A DNA stretch of 64,000 nt, from positions 434,001 through 498,000 of the forward strand of contig NZ_ANAH02000001.1 of NCBI RefSeq assembly GCF_000335475.2, written 5' to 3'. The notes under the pieces were generated by a model. That model had not been told where the DNA came from. It was given only the letters and a program-made list of their open reading frames with translations, and searched no databases. Numbering within the stretch: the first letter of the stretch is position 1; each line of letters begins with the position of its first letter. Source of the stretch: Cystobacter fuscus DSM 2262. Its GTDB lineage: Bacteria > Myxococcota > Myxococcia > Myxococcales > Myxococcaceae. A program made the translations under genes and the position numbers. Of the stretch, positions 52,903 to 61,126 are shown piece after piece.

Positions 52903-53634
52903 TCAGTGGGAGAGATCCCAGGTGGCCCGAACGATGTTGCTCGTGTACGCCCGGCCATCCAACTCCATGCCGACGCCCGCGCCGACAGCCGCGAACGCCC
53001 TGGCCTTGAAGTGGGTCAGCGAGCCTTCCAGGGAGGCCGCGGCCCCCACGCCCACGCCCATGTTGATCTTGATGTCGCTGCCCAGCACCTTGTTGTCGTT
53101 GACGGCCACCTTGATGCTGCCGGCCAGGGTGCCCCGGGCGCCCGCGAACCCCGCGCCCCCGGCGTTGAAGGACGGGTTCTTCGGAGTGAGATTGAGCCGG
53201 AGCCGGAGCTCGCCATCGGCGCCCACCTTGGTCTCTGCCCCCAGCTTCACCTTCATGTCGATGCGATCATCGCCGTGCGTGACGGTGAAGGTGCGGCTCA
53301 CCTCCGTGCCCGCCCTGATGGCGTTGGCATCGATCTTCAACTTCAAGTCGGCAACCAACCCGTCGTGGCTGCGGTGCACCTTGGCGCCGCCCTCGACCTT
53401 CAAGTAGGAGCCGGTGGTGTTCGCGGTCACCCGCGTGCCGTCGTGCGAGGTGTGCTTGAAGACGTCCTTGCTCTTGGTGTCGCCCAGCTCGCGCTGGCCC
53501 TTCTTGTCGGCCAGCACGGTGGGGGTGTGCGCCGCGTCGGGACGGCCGTGCTCGGGAGTCTTCTGGGTCGGGGGGGTGTGAACGGGGCGCGACCCGCCGC
53601 GACCAGTGCCATGAACATTGGATCCGAAGCCCAT
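52903..53634 (-). CDS. Protein of unknown family with glycine-rich beta C-terminal half
   Basis: The 243-residue product has no signal peptide. The first ~40 residues are Gly/His/Pro-rich and probably disordered (GSNVHGTGRGGSRPVHTPPT). The rest alternates polar and hydrophobic residues like an antiparallel beta protein: GTRVTANTTGSYLKVEGGAK, SRTFTVTHGDDRIDMKVKL, LRLRLNLTPKNPSF, then a Gly/Ala-rich region (GVGVGAAASLEGSL, FAAVGAGVGMELDG) that could insert in a membrane. I do not recognise it. Its operon partner is the TPR protein. The combination of disordered N-terminus, no signal, beta or pore-like end and TPR neighbour is reminiscent of chaperone-dependent secretion substrates, but this is speculative. 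Confidence 0.75.
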   Translation of the reverse strand: MGFGSNVHGTGRGGSRPVHTPPTQKTPEHGRPDAAHTPTVLADKKGQRELGDTKSKDVFKHTSHDGTRVTANTTGSYLKVEGGAKVHRSHDGLVADLKLKIDANAIRAGTEVSRTFTVTHGDDRIDMKVKLGAETKVGADGELRLRLNLTPKNPSFNAGGAGFAGARGTLAGSIKVAVNDNKVLGSDIKINMGVGVGAAASLEGSLTHFKARAFAAVGAGVGMELDGRAYTSNIVRATWDLSH

Positions 53635-53962
53635 ACCTGGTGTCCCCTGGAAATCGTGGCGAGTCGACTGCTCGTGCCAGGATTGTCGGCACGGGGGCGG
53701 CGGAGTTGCCCCGCCAGGACCGTCTTCGCATCATTCCCGATTCTTGGAAAATGGGGCCGCCAGACAGGTGTCAAAGGACTCGTTCCGCTCCCCCACAGGC
53801 TTGATTCAAAGTCCCACGAGAGAAGTTATCCCACCTGGACCTACGGGCGAGGTAAGGTGCCCATCCATGGGACGAGGTGGCGCGGGCAGCGGTGGGCTGA
53901 TCGCGAGGCACGAGTCCGGCACAGGTAGGACGCGGGCCAGATGAGGCCGTTGGAGAGTCGAC
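53635..53962. other. Intergenic region left of the transposase remnant
   Basis: No gene is supported. It should contain the promoter of the 53634 operon and, near its right end, the left end of the insertion sequence. I could not identify a terminal inverted repeat because the right end of the element is missing. Open frames here are not protein-like. Confidence 0.4.
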
Positions 53963-54715
53963 GTGGACGGGGAGAAAAACCGGGGCGGGAGAGCTGGCGG
54001 GCCCTCCACACCCCCTGAGAAGCAAACAGGGACGAGGAAGCAGCAGGGAGCAAACACCTCGGCCGTGCAGCAGATGCTGACGCGATTGGGACTGACGTTC
54101 AAGGAGATAGTGGACCCGCGGGCCAGTCGCGGCAAGAGGCACGGGTTGGGGGCGCTCCTGTCGCTGCTGGTGGTGGGGATGGCGACGGGAAGAAGAGTGC
54201 TGCGACAGGTAGAGGCATTGGGGGAGGACCTGGTGCGTGAAGGGACGGAGCCGAAGGGGTTGAGCGGAGCGGTGTCGGACACGACGTTGGATAGACTGCT
54301 CAGTCAGCTTGGGCCCGAGGGATGGGACAAGGTGTTGCAGCAGTCGGTGCGGACAGCACTCGAGCAGGGAGTGCTGAGGCAAGACAGGCTGGCGGCGGGA
54401 GTGGTGTCGATTGACGGCAAGGCGGGGGAGAGCACGCGAGGACAAGCGCCGTGCGAGCCCTGTCACACACTCCGGGATGAGCAAGGGCAGGAGTATTGGT
54501 ACCCCTTCGCGCTCCGGGCGGCGCTCACCAGCAGCAGGGCGTGCCCGGTGCTCGACCAGATGATGTTGGAAGGCAAGCAAGGAGAAGCGACGGCCTTTGC
54601 GAAGTTGCTCGGACGAGTCGTGGAGAAGTATGGCGAGCACTTCAAGTATGTGACAGGGGACGCGGGGCTGACGAGCGCGGCGAACGCGAGGGCCGTCTGG
54701 GAGAACGCCACCTCA
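53963..54715 (+). pseudogene. ISAs1-like transposase, 3'-truncated
   Basis: The frame carries the N-terminal two thirds of a DDE transposase of the ISAs1/H-repeat type: LTFKEIVDPRASRGKRHGLG, LSLLVVGMATGRRVLRQVEA, the first catalytic Asp in VVSIDGKAGESTRG, and the second in YVTGDAGLTSAANARAVWE. After about 54710 the family sequence stops and the frame continues as unrelated, proline-rich codons to 54985. The third catalytic residue and the C-terminus are gone. The breakpoint lies about 200 bp from the 3' end of module gene A copy 2. Confidence 0.75.
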
Positions 54716-54924
54716 TTGCCTGATACGGCTTGTCTCCCTCCCACCCCTCCTCAAAACCTCCCCCCAGGACTTTGGATCAAGCCTGCGGGGCAGGGTAGGC
54801 CGGCGAAGGTGTCATGCAGAACGGATTCTGCCGGAACATCTACAAGCCCCAAAGGACCTATGGGGGGGGACCGGGTCACGCCCGCCTGTTCCCGCATCTC
54901 GACCGGGCCTGGGGATGAACACCC
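54716..54924. other. Junction between transposase remnant and module copy 2
   Basis: This 209-bp stretch contains a 34-codon plus-strand frame near 54814 (MQNGFCRNIYKPQRTYGGG then PGHARLFPHLDRAWG, stop) that looks like the C-terminal end of some protein but is not recognised. It may be another element's remnant. No terminator for gene A (minus strand) is evident. Confidence 0.3.
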
Positions 54925-55725
54925 TCAGTGCCGCCCCAACTCCCTGTCCCAGGCAGCCAACTGTACGGACACCGTGTATTTGTAGGCGCTGGAGAAATCC
55001 TCGAAGTCCTCCAGGGAAAGCGCGCATAAGCGCTCGCGCAGGAAACCCGGGTCGCTGAGCACCTCGCGGTGCTTCAAGTCAGTGTCCTCCTTCGCCAGGA
55101 TAGGCATCATCCGAAGCACGGCATCCAGACAATCCTCTCGGGAAGCGCGAGACATGCGCTCCACCGTCAGGGCCAAGTGCTCGCGAACCGAAGCAGGGCC
55201 TCCAGGGCACCATGCCTCCAGAGTCTTGCGGTAGATATCCTCCATGAGTTCTTCCAGCGTGTACTTCTTGCCAAACCAGAACGCATAGCGAAGGCCCTGG
55301 AGCACATCCCAGAAGCGGAGCACCGAGGCGAGCCGTTTCGCCATGCGCTCAGCGTTCCGCAAGGGGGGCGGAGACACGACATGGTAGAGGGCCCCCCAAG
55401 AGGTGCTCAGGCAGAAGGACTCGAAGGCATCTTCCGTGCGTTGACGCTCTTCCTTCGGGACGCATTCGTCCACGCTGGTGAAGACGCCGACAAACATGTG
55501 CATCCACCAACGCGGGCGGCTCAAGTCGAATTCGGCCCCGGGGCGCACCACCAGCACCTCGCCGGGAGGCACCTGACGCATCTGCCGGGGATGGGGAAAG
55601 GCACCGGTCTTGCGATACTCCCGGGCCCACCAATGGCCCTCGGCTCTCACTTTGCGGAGGATGGCGGAGGAGGAGCCGTAGAGCATCGCTGGAAACTCGA
55701 GCACCGGGGAGTGTTCCTGGGTCAT
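54925..55725 (-). CDS. Gene A, copy 2: candidate immunity partner of gene B
   Basis: The 266-residue product is the paralogue of 587-1390. It begins MTQEHSPVLEFPAMLYGSSS and includes GAFPHPRQMRQVPPGEVLVV, STSWGALYHV, ASVLRFWDVLQGLRYAFWF, YTLEELMEDIYRKTLEAWCP, ASREDCLDAVLRMMPILA and a C-terminal WDRELGRH. No signal or membrane segment is present. ATG 55725 is chosen from the alignment to copy 1; the frame stays open upstream to 55812 but those codons do not align. It lies 87 bp downstream of gene B copy 2 on the same strand, the toxin-then-immunity order usual for such pairs. Function is inference from the conserved pairing. Confidence 0.85.
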   Translation of the reverse strand: MTQEHSPVLEFPAMLYGSSSAILRKVRAEGHWWAREYRKTGAFPHPRQMRQVPPGEVLVVRPGAEFDLSRPRWWMHMFVGVFTSVDECVPKEERQRTEDAFESFCLSTSWGALYHVVSPPPLRNAERMAKRLASVLRFWDVLQGLRYAFWFGKKYTLEELMEDIYRKTLEAWCPGGPASVREHLALTVERMSRASREDCLDAVLRMMPILAKEDTDLKHREVLSDPGFLRERLCALSLEDFEDFSSAYKYTVSVQLAAWDRELGRH

Positions 55726-55812
55726 GGCTTTTCGCCCTAACACCGAGTTCAGGTGCACCTCAAGCGCCAGGCACTTCACTCGCTCCGAGGGCGGCAAACG
55801 CCTTTCGCCCAC

Positions 55813-56535
55813 TCAGCGGCAGTCCACGGGCAGGTAGACCTGGCCCTGGAATACACTGGGCCATTCACCCCTTCCATACGCAGCCTGGATCGCCTGCTCG
55901 GCCAATTCACCGCGCAGCGCTATTTCTTCCCTGGGCAACTCTTCTGCCTTCTGGGCCGCCCGCTCCTTCCAGGAGGCATTGGGCTTCTTGCGCCGGTAGT
56001 TCCAGCGGTACAGAGTCACGCCGGGCTCTGGTGTGCGCCAAGACAAATGCCAGAGTGCGCCCCCATTCTCGAATTCGAGGAAGAGGGACCCCTCGAAGTC
56101 AGTGCCTCCCACTAGTTTCTTGTCGGGCTCGACGGCTGCATTGAGCGCCGCCAAGTAGCGCCCCACCAGTCCTCTCCCTTCCCTGCGCGACTCCTCATTG
56201 TTCGGCTTGATCTCGAACAACACCAGGAGGCGGGTATCGGTGATATCCGGGCGCAAGAGCCTCACGAATTCTGAAAGACGCTCGGGATCCCCCAGCCTCC
56301 CCTCCTTCACAATGGTGGAGAGGCTGACAGTGTTGAGGAAGACGACGCTGGAGGGGTGCTGCAAAGTGTATTCTATGCCAATGGCCTCATGTGCGGCCTT
56401 GCCAAGAAAAGCGCCCCAAGGCTCCCTGGAGTCCGGATTACGACCAGGGAGCGTGAAGGAAGGTGGCTCCGCCTGAGCACCGAGCGCCGCCACGAGCACC
56501 AGGAGAAAACCTGCCAGCCCCAAGGTGCTACGCAT
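55813..56535 (-). CDS. Gene B, copy 2: secreted protein with PD-(D/E)xK nuclease-like core
   Basis: The 240-residue product has a clear Sec signal (LAGFLLVLVAALGAQA, cleavage after AQA) and no lipobox, unlike copy 1. The core is AFLGKAAHEAIGIEYTLQHP, FVRLLRPDITD, LLVLFEIKPNNE and GRGLVGRYLAALNA. RPDI...x-E-I-K followed by a helix with G-x-x-x-x-G-R-Y is the layout of PD-(D/E)xK (restriction-endonuclease-fold) toxin domains: Asp in PDI, Glu and Lys in EIK. A WHLSWRTPEPGV segment follows. ATG 56535 gives the neatest signal peptide; ATG 56556 is an alternative. Nuclease activity and toxin role are inferred from the motif and pairing with gene A, not demonstrated. Confidence 0.78.
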   Translation of the reverse strand: MRSTLGLAGFLLVLVAALGAQAEPPSFTLPGRNPDSREPWGAFLGKAAHEAIGIEYTLQHPSSVVFLNTVSLSTIVKEGRLGDPERLSEFVRLLRPDITDTRLLVLFEIKPNNEESRREGRGLVGRYLAALNAAVEPDKKLVGGTDFEGSLFLEFENGGALWHLSWRTPEPGVTLYRWNYRRKKPNASWKERAAQKAEELPREEIALRGELAEQAIQAAYGRGEWPSVFQGQVYLPVDCR

Positions 56536-56752
56536 CCTGGTTCCACATCCTCTCATATCCAACATGCTACTCCCGGCGCGGTGCACGCTTGGGGAGGGAA
56601 CCATGCAGAAGTCGGGTCATGAAGTGGCCTTTGCTGTCCCAGCGTCATTCCGGCCCGCGGCCCAATCGCGCCAGCGTCCCGGCCCGCCGCTTTCCCTCCC
56701 CCGCCAGGGCGTTCCGTGGCAGGAAGCCCCCCGGATTCAGGGAGGCACACAC

Positions 56753-57514
56753 ATGGCGGAGTCGAGCTATCGGACGGCGTTGATCACGGGGGCCTCGAGT
56801 GGCCTGGGGCGCGGGCTGGCCCTCTGGTTCGCCCGGCGAGGGGTCAAGGTGTACGCCGCGGCCCGGCGCAAGGAGAACCTGGAGGCGCTCGCCCAGGAGG
56901 CCCGCGCGGCCCATGCCCACATCGAGCCGGTGGAGCTGGACGTGGCCCAGGCGGACGCCACGCTCGCCCGGGTGCGCGAGCTGGATGACGCCTGTGGGGG
57001 GTTGGACCTCATCGTCGCCAACGCGGGCTTCGGCCAGGAGACGTCCGGCAAGCGAATCAAATGGGAGACGGTGAAGCGGACAATCGACGTCAACGTCAGC
57101 GGGGCCGCCGCCACGCTGAGCGCGGTGCTGCCACGCATGGTGGAGCGCAAGCGGGGCCACGTCGTGGGCGTGGCCAGCATGGCCGCCTTCCGGGGCCTGC
57201 CGCGCAACGCCGCCTACTCCGCCTCCAAGGCCTTCCTCCACATCTTCCTGGAGAGCCTGCGCGTGGACCTGCAGGGCACCGGGGTGAAGGTGAGCTGCCT
57301 CTACCCGGGCTTCGTCAAGAGCGAGATGACGGCCCAGAACAAGTTCTCCATGCCCTTCCTCCTGGAGACGGACGCGGCCGTGGAGCTCATGGGCCAGGCC
57401 ATCCTGCGCGGGGAGGCCGAGTACGCCTTCCCCTGGCAGATGAAGGGCGTCATGGGCCTGGTGAAGCACCTGCCCAACGGCCTCTTCGACGGCATCGCGC
57501 GCCGAGCCCGTTGA
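56753..57514 (+). CDS. Short-chain dehydrogenase/reductase
   Basis: The 253-residue product is a classical SDR: NAD(P)-binding TALITGASSGLGRGLALWFA (TGxxxGxG), AARRKENLEAL suggesting NADP preference, DLIVANAGFG, catalytic Ser in VVGVASMAAFRG and YSASK with the catalytic Tyr and Lys. A C-terminal hydrophobic region (FPWQMKGVMGLVKHL) may associate with membranes. GGGAGGCACACAC precedes ATG 56753; the longer upstream frame is not protein-like. Substrate unknown. Confidence 0.92.
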   Translation: MAESSYRTALITGASSGLGRGLALWFARRGVKVYAAARRKENLEALAQEARAAHAHIEPVELDVAQADATLARVRELDDACGGLDLIVANAGFGQETSGKRIKWETVKRTIDVNVSGAAATLSAVLPRMVERKRGHVVGVASMAAFRGLPRNAAYSASKAFLHIFLESLRVDLQGTGVKVSCLYPGFVKSEMTAQNKFSMPFLLETDAAVELMGQAILRGEAEYAFPWQMKGVMGLVKHLPNGLFDGIARRAR

Positions 57515-57535
57515 GGCCCGGCGCACAAGGCGCGC

Positions 57536-60121
57536 TCAGGGCGCGCCCATCATGAAGTCCTGCGCGCCCACGGCCCCCTTCTCCGGGGCCACGTCGGCGG
57601 GCTGGGTGCCCTTCTTGAACCAGATGTTCACCGCGTCCTTGTCGCGGGCTCCGGCCGAGGCGAGCTTTCCCGTCTTCTTGTCGATGCGCAGAAGCCGCAG
57701 GTTGTCGCGCATCCACTCGGGCGGCCAGAACTCGTACTGGGGACGCGCCGCGAGCGCCGGCTTCATGTAGTTGAGCCAGATGGGCAGCGAGGCGCGGCCA
57801 CCCGTCTCGTAGCGGCTGAGCGGGTGCTCGTTCTTGTCGTAGCCCACCCACGTCACCGTCACCAGGTCGCGCGTGTAGCCGGCGAACCAGGTGTCGAAGG
57901 AGTCGTTGGTGGTGCCCGTCTTGCCCGCCGCGGGCTTGCCCAGCTTCTGCGCCGGTCCGCCCGTGCCCTCCTGCACCACGCCGCGCAGCATCGACGTGAG
58001 GATGAAGCCCGTCTCGGGGCTCATCACCTGCTCGCCCGGCTCGAACAGCCGCGCGTAGCCCGCCGCCACCCGGTCCTGCAGGGGCGCCCACGGATCGTCG
58101 TAGGAGGTATGGTCCTCCAGCGTGCGCCCGAAGCGATCCTCCACCTTGCGCAAGAAGTACGTGGGCTTCTTGCGGCCGTAGCGGTTGAAGGTGGCGTACA
58201 CGTTGGCCAGGTCGTACGGGTACACGCACGAGGAGCCCAGCGCCGCGGAGAAGTCCATGTTCATGGGCGTGGTCAGGCCCAGGCGCGTGGACCACTCGGC
58301 CATGGGCTTCACGCCCACCGCGCCGAACGTCTTCACCGCGGGGATGTTCATCGAGTTGACCAGCGCCGTGCGCAAGAGCACGTCGCCGAGGAACTCGTCG
58401 CTGTAGTTGTCCGGCTTCCACGCCACGCCGCTCTCGGGATCATGCTCCACGATGGGCGAGTCCACGATGATGGTGGCGCCCGTCCACCCGAGCTGCTCGA
58501 TGGCCGCCGAGTACACCAGCGGCTTGAAGGAGCTGCCCGGCTGACGGCACGCCTGGAAGGCCCGGTTGAACTCGTTGGCGTCGAAGTCGTAGCCGCCCAC
58601 CATGGCGGTGAGGTACTGGCGGTGCGGATCGATGGACACCAGCGCGCTCTGCAGCTCCGGCTCCTGCTCCAGGCGGAAGAGCGTCACGCCCTCGGGGATC
58701 TCCTTGTTCAGCTTGCGGTCGAACTGGACGTTGTCGTCCGTGAGCTCCTTCTGCACCACGTGGCGCACCACGATGACGTCGCCCACGGCGACCGCCCGCT
58801 TGACGGAGGTGAGCTGCGCGCCCGGGTAGTAACCCTCGGGGTTGACCTTGCGCGCCCAGCGCATGCCCAGCAGCGGCAACAGGCCCTTGTGCGGTCCCAC
58901 CTGCACCTGCGCGCCCGAGCCGTCCGGCTCGATGCTGGTGACGAGCGCCACGTAGAACTTGTTCTCCACGAGCTTCTCGTCGCCCATGACCTTGATGGCC
59001 TTGTCGAGGAAGGCGCGGCGCTCCTGCTCGGTGGCGAGCTGCTGCACCGGCCCGCGGTAGCCCTGGCGCTTGTCGATGGCGAGCAGCCCCTCGAGCACCG
59101 ACTCCTGGGCGGCGCGCTGGCGCTCGCTGTCCATGGTGGCGAAGATCTTCAGGCCCTCGTTGAGCAGCGCCTTGTTGGTGTAGCGCTCCACCATGTTGCG
59201 GCGCACCTGCTCGGTGAAATACGGGGCGAACTCGTGGAAGACGTCCTCCACCGGGTACACGCGCACCGGCTCCTCGTCGGCCTGCTTGCGCTCGGCCTCG
59301 GAGATCATCCCCTCGTCGCGCATGCGACGCAGCACGTACGAGCGGCGCTTCTTGGCCGCCTCCGGCCGCAGGAAGGGCGAGTAGCGGCTGGGCGCCTGGG
59401 GCAGGCCGGCGATGAGCGTCATCTCCCCGAGCGTCAGGTCGCGCACGTCCTTGCGGTAGTAGTTCTCCGCCGCGCTCTGCACGCCGTAGCTGTGGTGCCC
59501 GAGGAAGACGTTGTTGAGGTAGAGGTAGAGGATCTCCTCCTTGGTGAGCGCCGCCTCCAGGCGCCGGGCGAGGATGGCCTCGCGCGCCTTGCGCGTGAGG
59601 TTCTTGGCCGTGGCGGACGCGTAGCCCTCGGCCTCGATGAGCACCGCCTTGGCCGTCTGCTGCGTCAGGGTGGAGCCACCCTGGGTGCTGCCGCCCAGGC
59701 CCAGCTTCTTGGACGCCGTCTTGAAGGCGGCGCGCGCCGTGCCGAGCACGTCCACGCCGTGGTGATCGAAGAAGCTCGAGTCCTCGCTGGCGATGAAGGC
59801 CTGCACGAAGCGCTTGGGGATGTGCTCGTAGGGCACGACCTTGCGCCGGTGGTGGTAGAACTCGCCGGCCAGCACCGCGTCGTCGGTGAAGACCTCGCTG
59901 GTGATGGGGGGCCAGTAGCGGCTGACCTGGGGGATGTCGGGCAGCCCGTCGGAGAAGTGGTAGTAGAGGGCGAGGCCCGTCACGCCCGCGGCCGTGGCGC
60001 CGGTGAGCGTGGCCCAGGCGGCGAACTTCAGCAGGCGCACCCACCAGGCGCGCTTGGGAGGGACACCGTCGAGCACCAGCTTCGACTCGGAGTGGTTGGG
60101 CTTGGGGGAATTCGTGCTCAT
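57536..60121 (-). CDS. Penicillin-binding protein 1A-type (transglycosylase/transpeptidase)
   Basis: This 861-residue bifunctional peptidoglycan synthase has an N-terminal membrane anchor (LLKFAAWATLTGATAAGVTG). The GT51 domain has the catalytic Glu in FIASEDSSFFDHHGVD, and TQGGSTLTQQTAKAV (about 144) and YLNNVFLGHHSYGVQSAAE. An OB-like insert precedes the transpeptidase domain, which has the nucleophile in PGSSFKPLVYSAAI (about 529), SMN in LVNSMNIPAVKTFG and KTGTTN (about 733). All catalytic motifs are intact. Its ATG overlaps the stop of the RluA-family gene (ATGA, 60118-60121), so translation of the PBP is coupled to the pseudouridine synthase. Confidence 0.95.
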   Translation of the reverse strand: MSTNSPKPNHSESKLVLDGVPPKRAWWVRLLKFAAWATLTGATAAGVTGLALYYHFSDGLPDIPQVSRYWPPITSEVFTDDAVLAGEFYHHRRKVVPYEHIPKRFVQAFIASEDSSFFDHHGVDVLGTARAAFKTASKKLGLGGSTQGGSTLTQQTAKAVLIEAEGYASATAKNLTRKAREAILARRLEAALTKEEILYLYLNNVFLGHHSYGVQSAAENYYRKDVRDLTLGEMTLIAGLPQAPSRYSPFLRPEAAKKRRSYVLRRMRDEGMISEAERKQADEEPVRVYPVEDVFHEFAPYFTEQVRRNMVERYTNKALLNEGLKIFATMDSERQRAAQESVLEGLLAIDKRQGYRGPVQQLATEQERRAFLDKAIKVMGDEKLVENKFYVALVTSIEPDGSGAQVQVGPHKGLLPLLGMRWARKVNPEGYYPGAQLTSVKRAVAVGDVIVVRHVVQKELTDDNVQFDRKLNKEIPEGVTLFRLEQEPELQSALVSIDPHRQYLTAMVGGYDFDANEFNRAFQACRQPGSSFKPLVYSAAIEQLGWTGATIIVDSPIVEHDPESGVAWKPDNYSDEFLGDVLLRTALVNSMNIPAVKTFGAVGVKPMAEWSTRLGLTTPMNMDFSAALGSSCVYPYDLANVYATFNRYGRKKPTYFLRKVEDRFGRTLEDHTSYDDPWAPLQDRVAAGYARLFEPGEQVMSPETGFILTSMLRGVVQEGTGGPAQKLGKPAAGKTGTTNDSFDTWFAGYTRDLVTVTWVGYDKNEHPLSRYETGGRASLPIWLNYMKPALAARPQYEFWPPEWMRDNLRLLRIDKKTGKLASAGARDKDAVNIWFKKGTQPADVAPEKGAVGAQDFMMGAP

Positions 60122-61083
60122 GAGGGTTCCAGCGCGGCGCGCTTCAACACGTCCTTCAACTCCGGCGGCAACTCCGCCTCCACTGCCACCTTGCCCTGAT
60201 GGGCCGGGTGGGGAAATTCGATGAACTCGGCGTGCAGGAACAGCCGTTTGAGACCCCAGCGCGCCCGCACGTCCCGGTTGAAGGCGAAGTCTCCATACTT
60301 CTTGTCGCCCGCCACCGGATGTCCGATGGCCACCAGATGCCTTCTTATCTGATGGGTGCGTCCGGTTTCGATGACGCAGGAGAGGAGGGCTGCCTCGCTC
60401 GACTGCCGGATGACCTTCCAGCGGGTAACCGCCTCCTGCATGTTCACCCCCCGACGGGCCTTGGACTCGGCCGTCTGCTGGTGCTCGGAGAGCGGCAGGT
60501 TAATGACCCCGGAGTCGCGCGGCATCTTGCCCTTCACCAAAGTGAGGTAGCGCTTGCGCGGATGTCCATTGGTGAAGAGATCCGTGAAATGGACCATGGC
60601 CGGGCGGCGCTTGGCCACGAGGATGACGCCGCTGGTCTCCCGGTCCAGGCGGTGGGCGGGACTGGCGGTGAAGTCGTTGCGCGTGGCCTTGGGGCCGAGG
60701 TAGGCGCGCACATAGTCCACGAGGGTGCCCCCGGTGATGCCGCTGCCGGTGTGGACGGCCATCCCACTGGGCTTGTTGACGGCCATGAGCCAGTCGTCCT
60801 CGAGCAGGATGTCCAGCTCGGAGGGGTCCACTTCGGGTGCGGGTGCGGGTTTGCGCTCCTCGGGCGCGGCGGGGGCCATGAGCTGCTGCTCGGTCCCCCG
60901 GATGGAAATGGTGTCCCCGGCGGCCAGGGGCTGCTCGGGTTGGGCACGCTTGCCGTTCACCCTCACCTTCTTCACGCGAATCATCTTGAAGAGGTGGGAG
61001 GTGGGCACGTTCGCGAGCTTCTTGCGGAGGAACTTGTCCAACCGCATGCCCGCGCTGTCTTCCTCGATTCGGAACTCGATCAT
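60118..61083 (-). CDS. RluA-family pseudouridine synthase
   Basis: The 321-residue product isomerises uridine in rRNA. It has an N-terminal S4 RNA-binding domain (GMRLDKFLRKKLANVPTSHL, VRVNGKRAQPEQPLAAGD) and the catalytic domain with the invariant Asp in PAHRLDRETSGVILVAK (about residue 147), TRWKVI, LSCVIETGRTHQIRRHLVAI and GHPVAGDKKYG. The target nucleotide (RluC- or RluD-like) cannot be decided. It is the first gene of a two-gene unit with the penicillin-binding protein. It is divergent from the pentapeptide-repeat gene across 43 bp. Confidence 0.93.
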   Translation of the reverse strand: MIEFRIEEDSAGMRLDKFLRKKLANVPTSHLFKMIRVKKVRVNGKRAQPEQPLAAGDTISIRGTEQQLMAPAAPEERKPAPAPEVDPSELDILLEDDWLMAVNKPSGMAVHTGSGITGGTLVDYVRAYLGPKATRNDFTASPAHRLDRETSGVILVAKRRPAMVHFTDLFTNGHPRKRYLTLVKGKMPRDSGVINLPLSEHQQTAESKARRGVNMQEAVTRWKVIRQSSEAALLSCVIETGRTHQIRRHLVAIGHPVAGDKKYGDFAFNRDVRARWGLKRLFLHAEFIEFPHPAHQGKVAVEAELPPELKDVLKRAALEPS

Positions 61084-61126
61084 TTGACTGGCGCCCGGAC
61101 CTCACCACACCGATAAATTCGGGTCC

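Noticed and set aside
57824-60199. 791-codon plus-strand frame opposite the penicillin-binding protein
   Set aside because: Antisense shadow; the opposite strand has every catalytic motif of a PBP1A.
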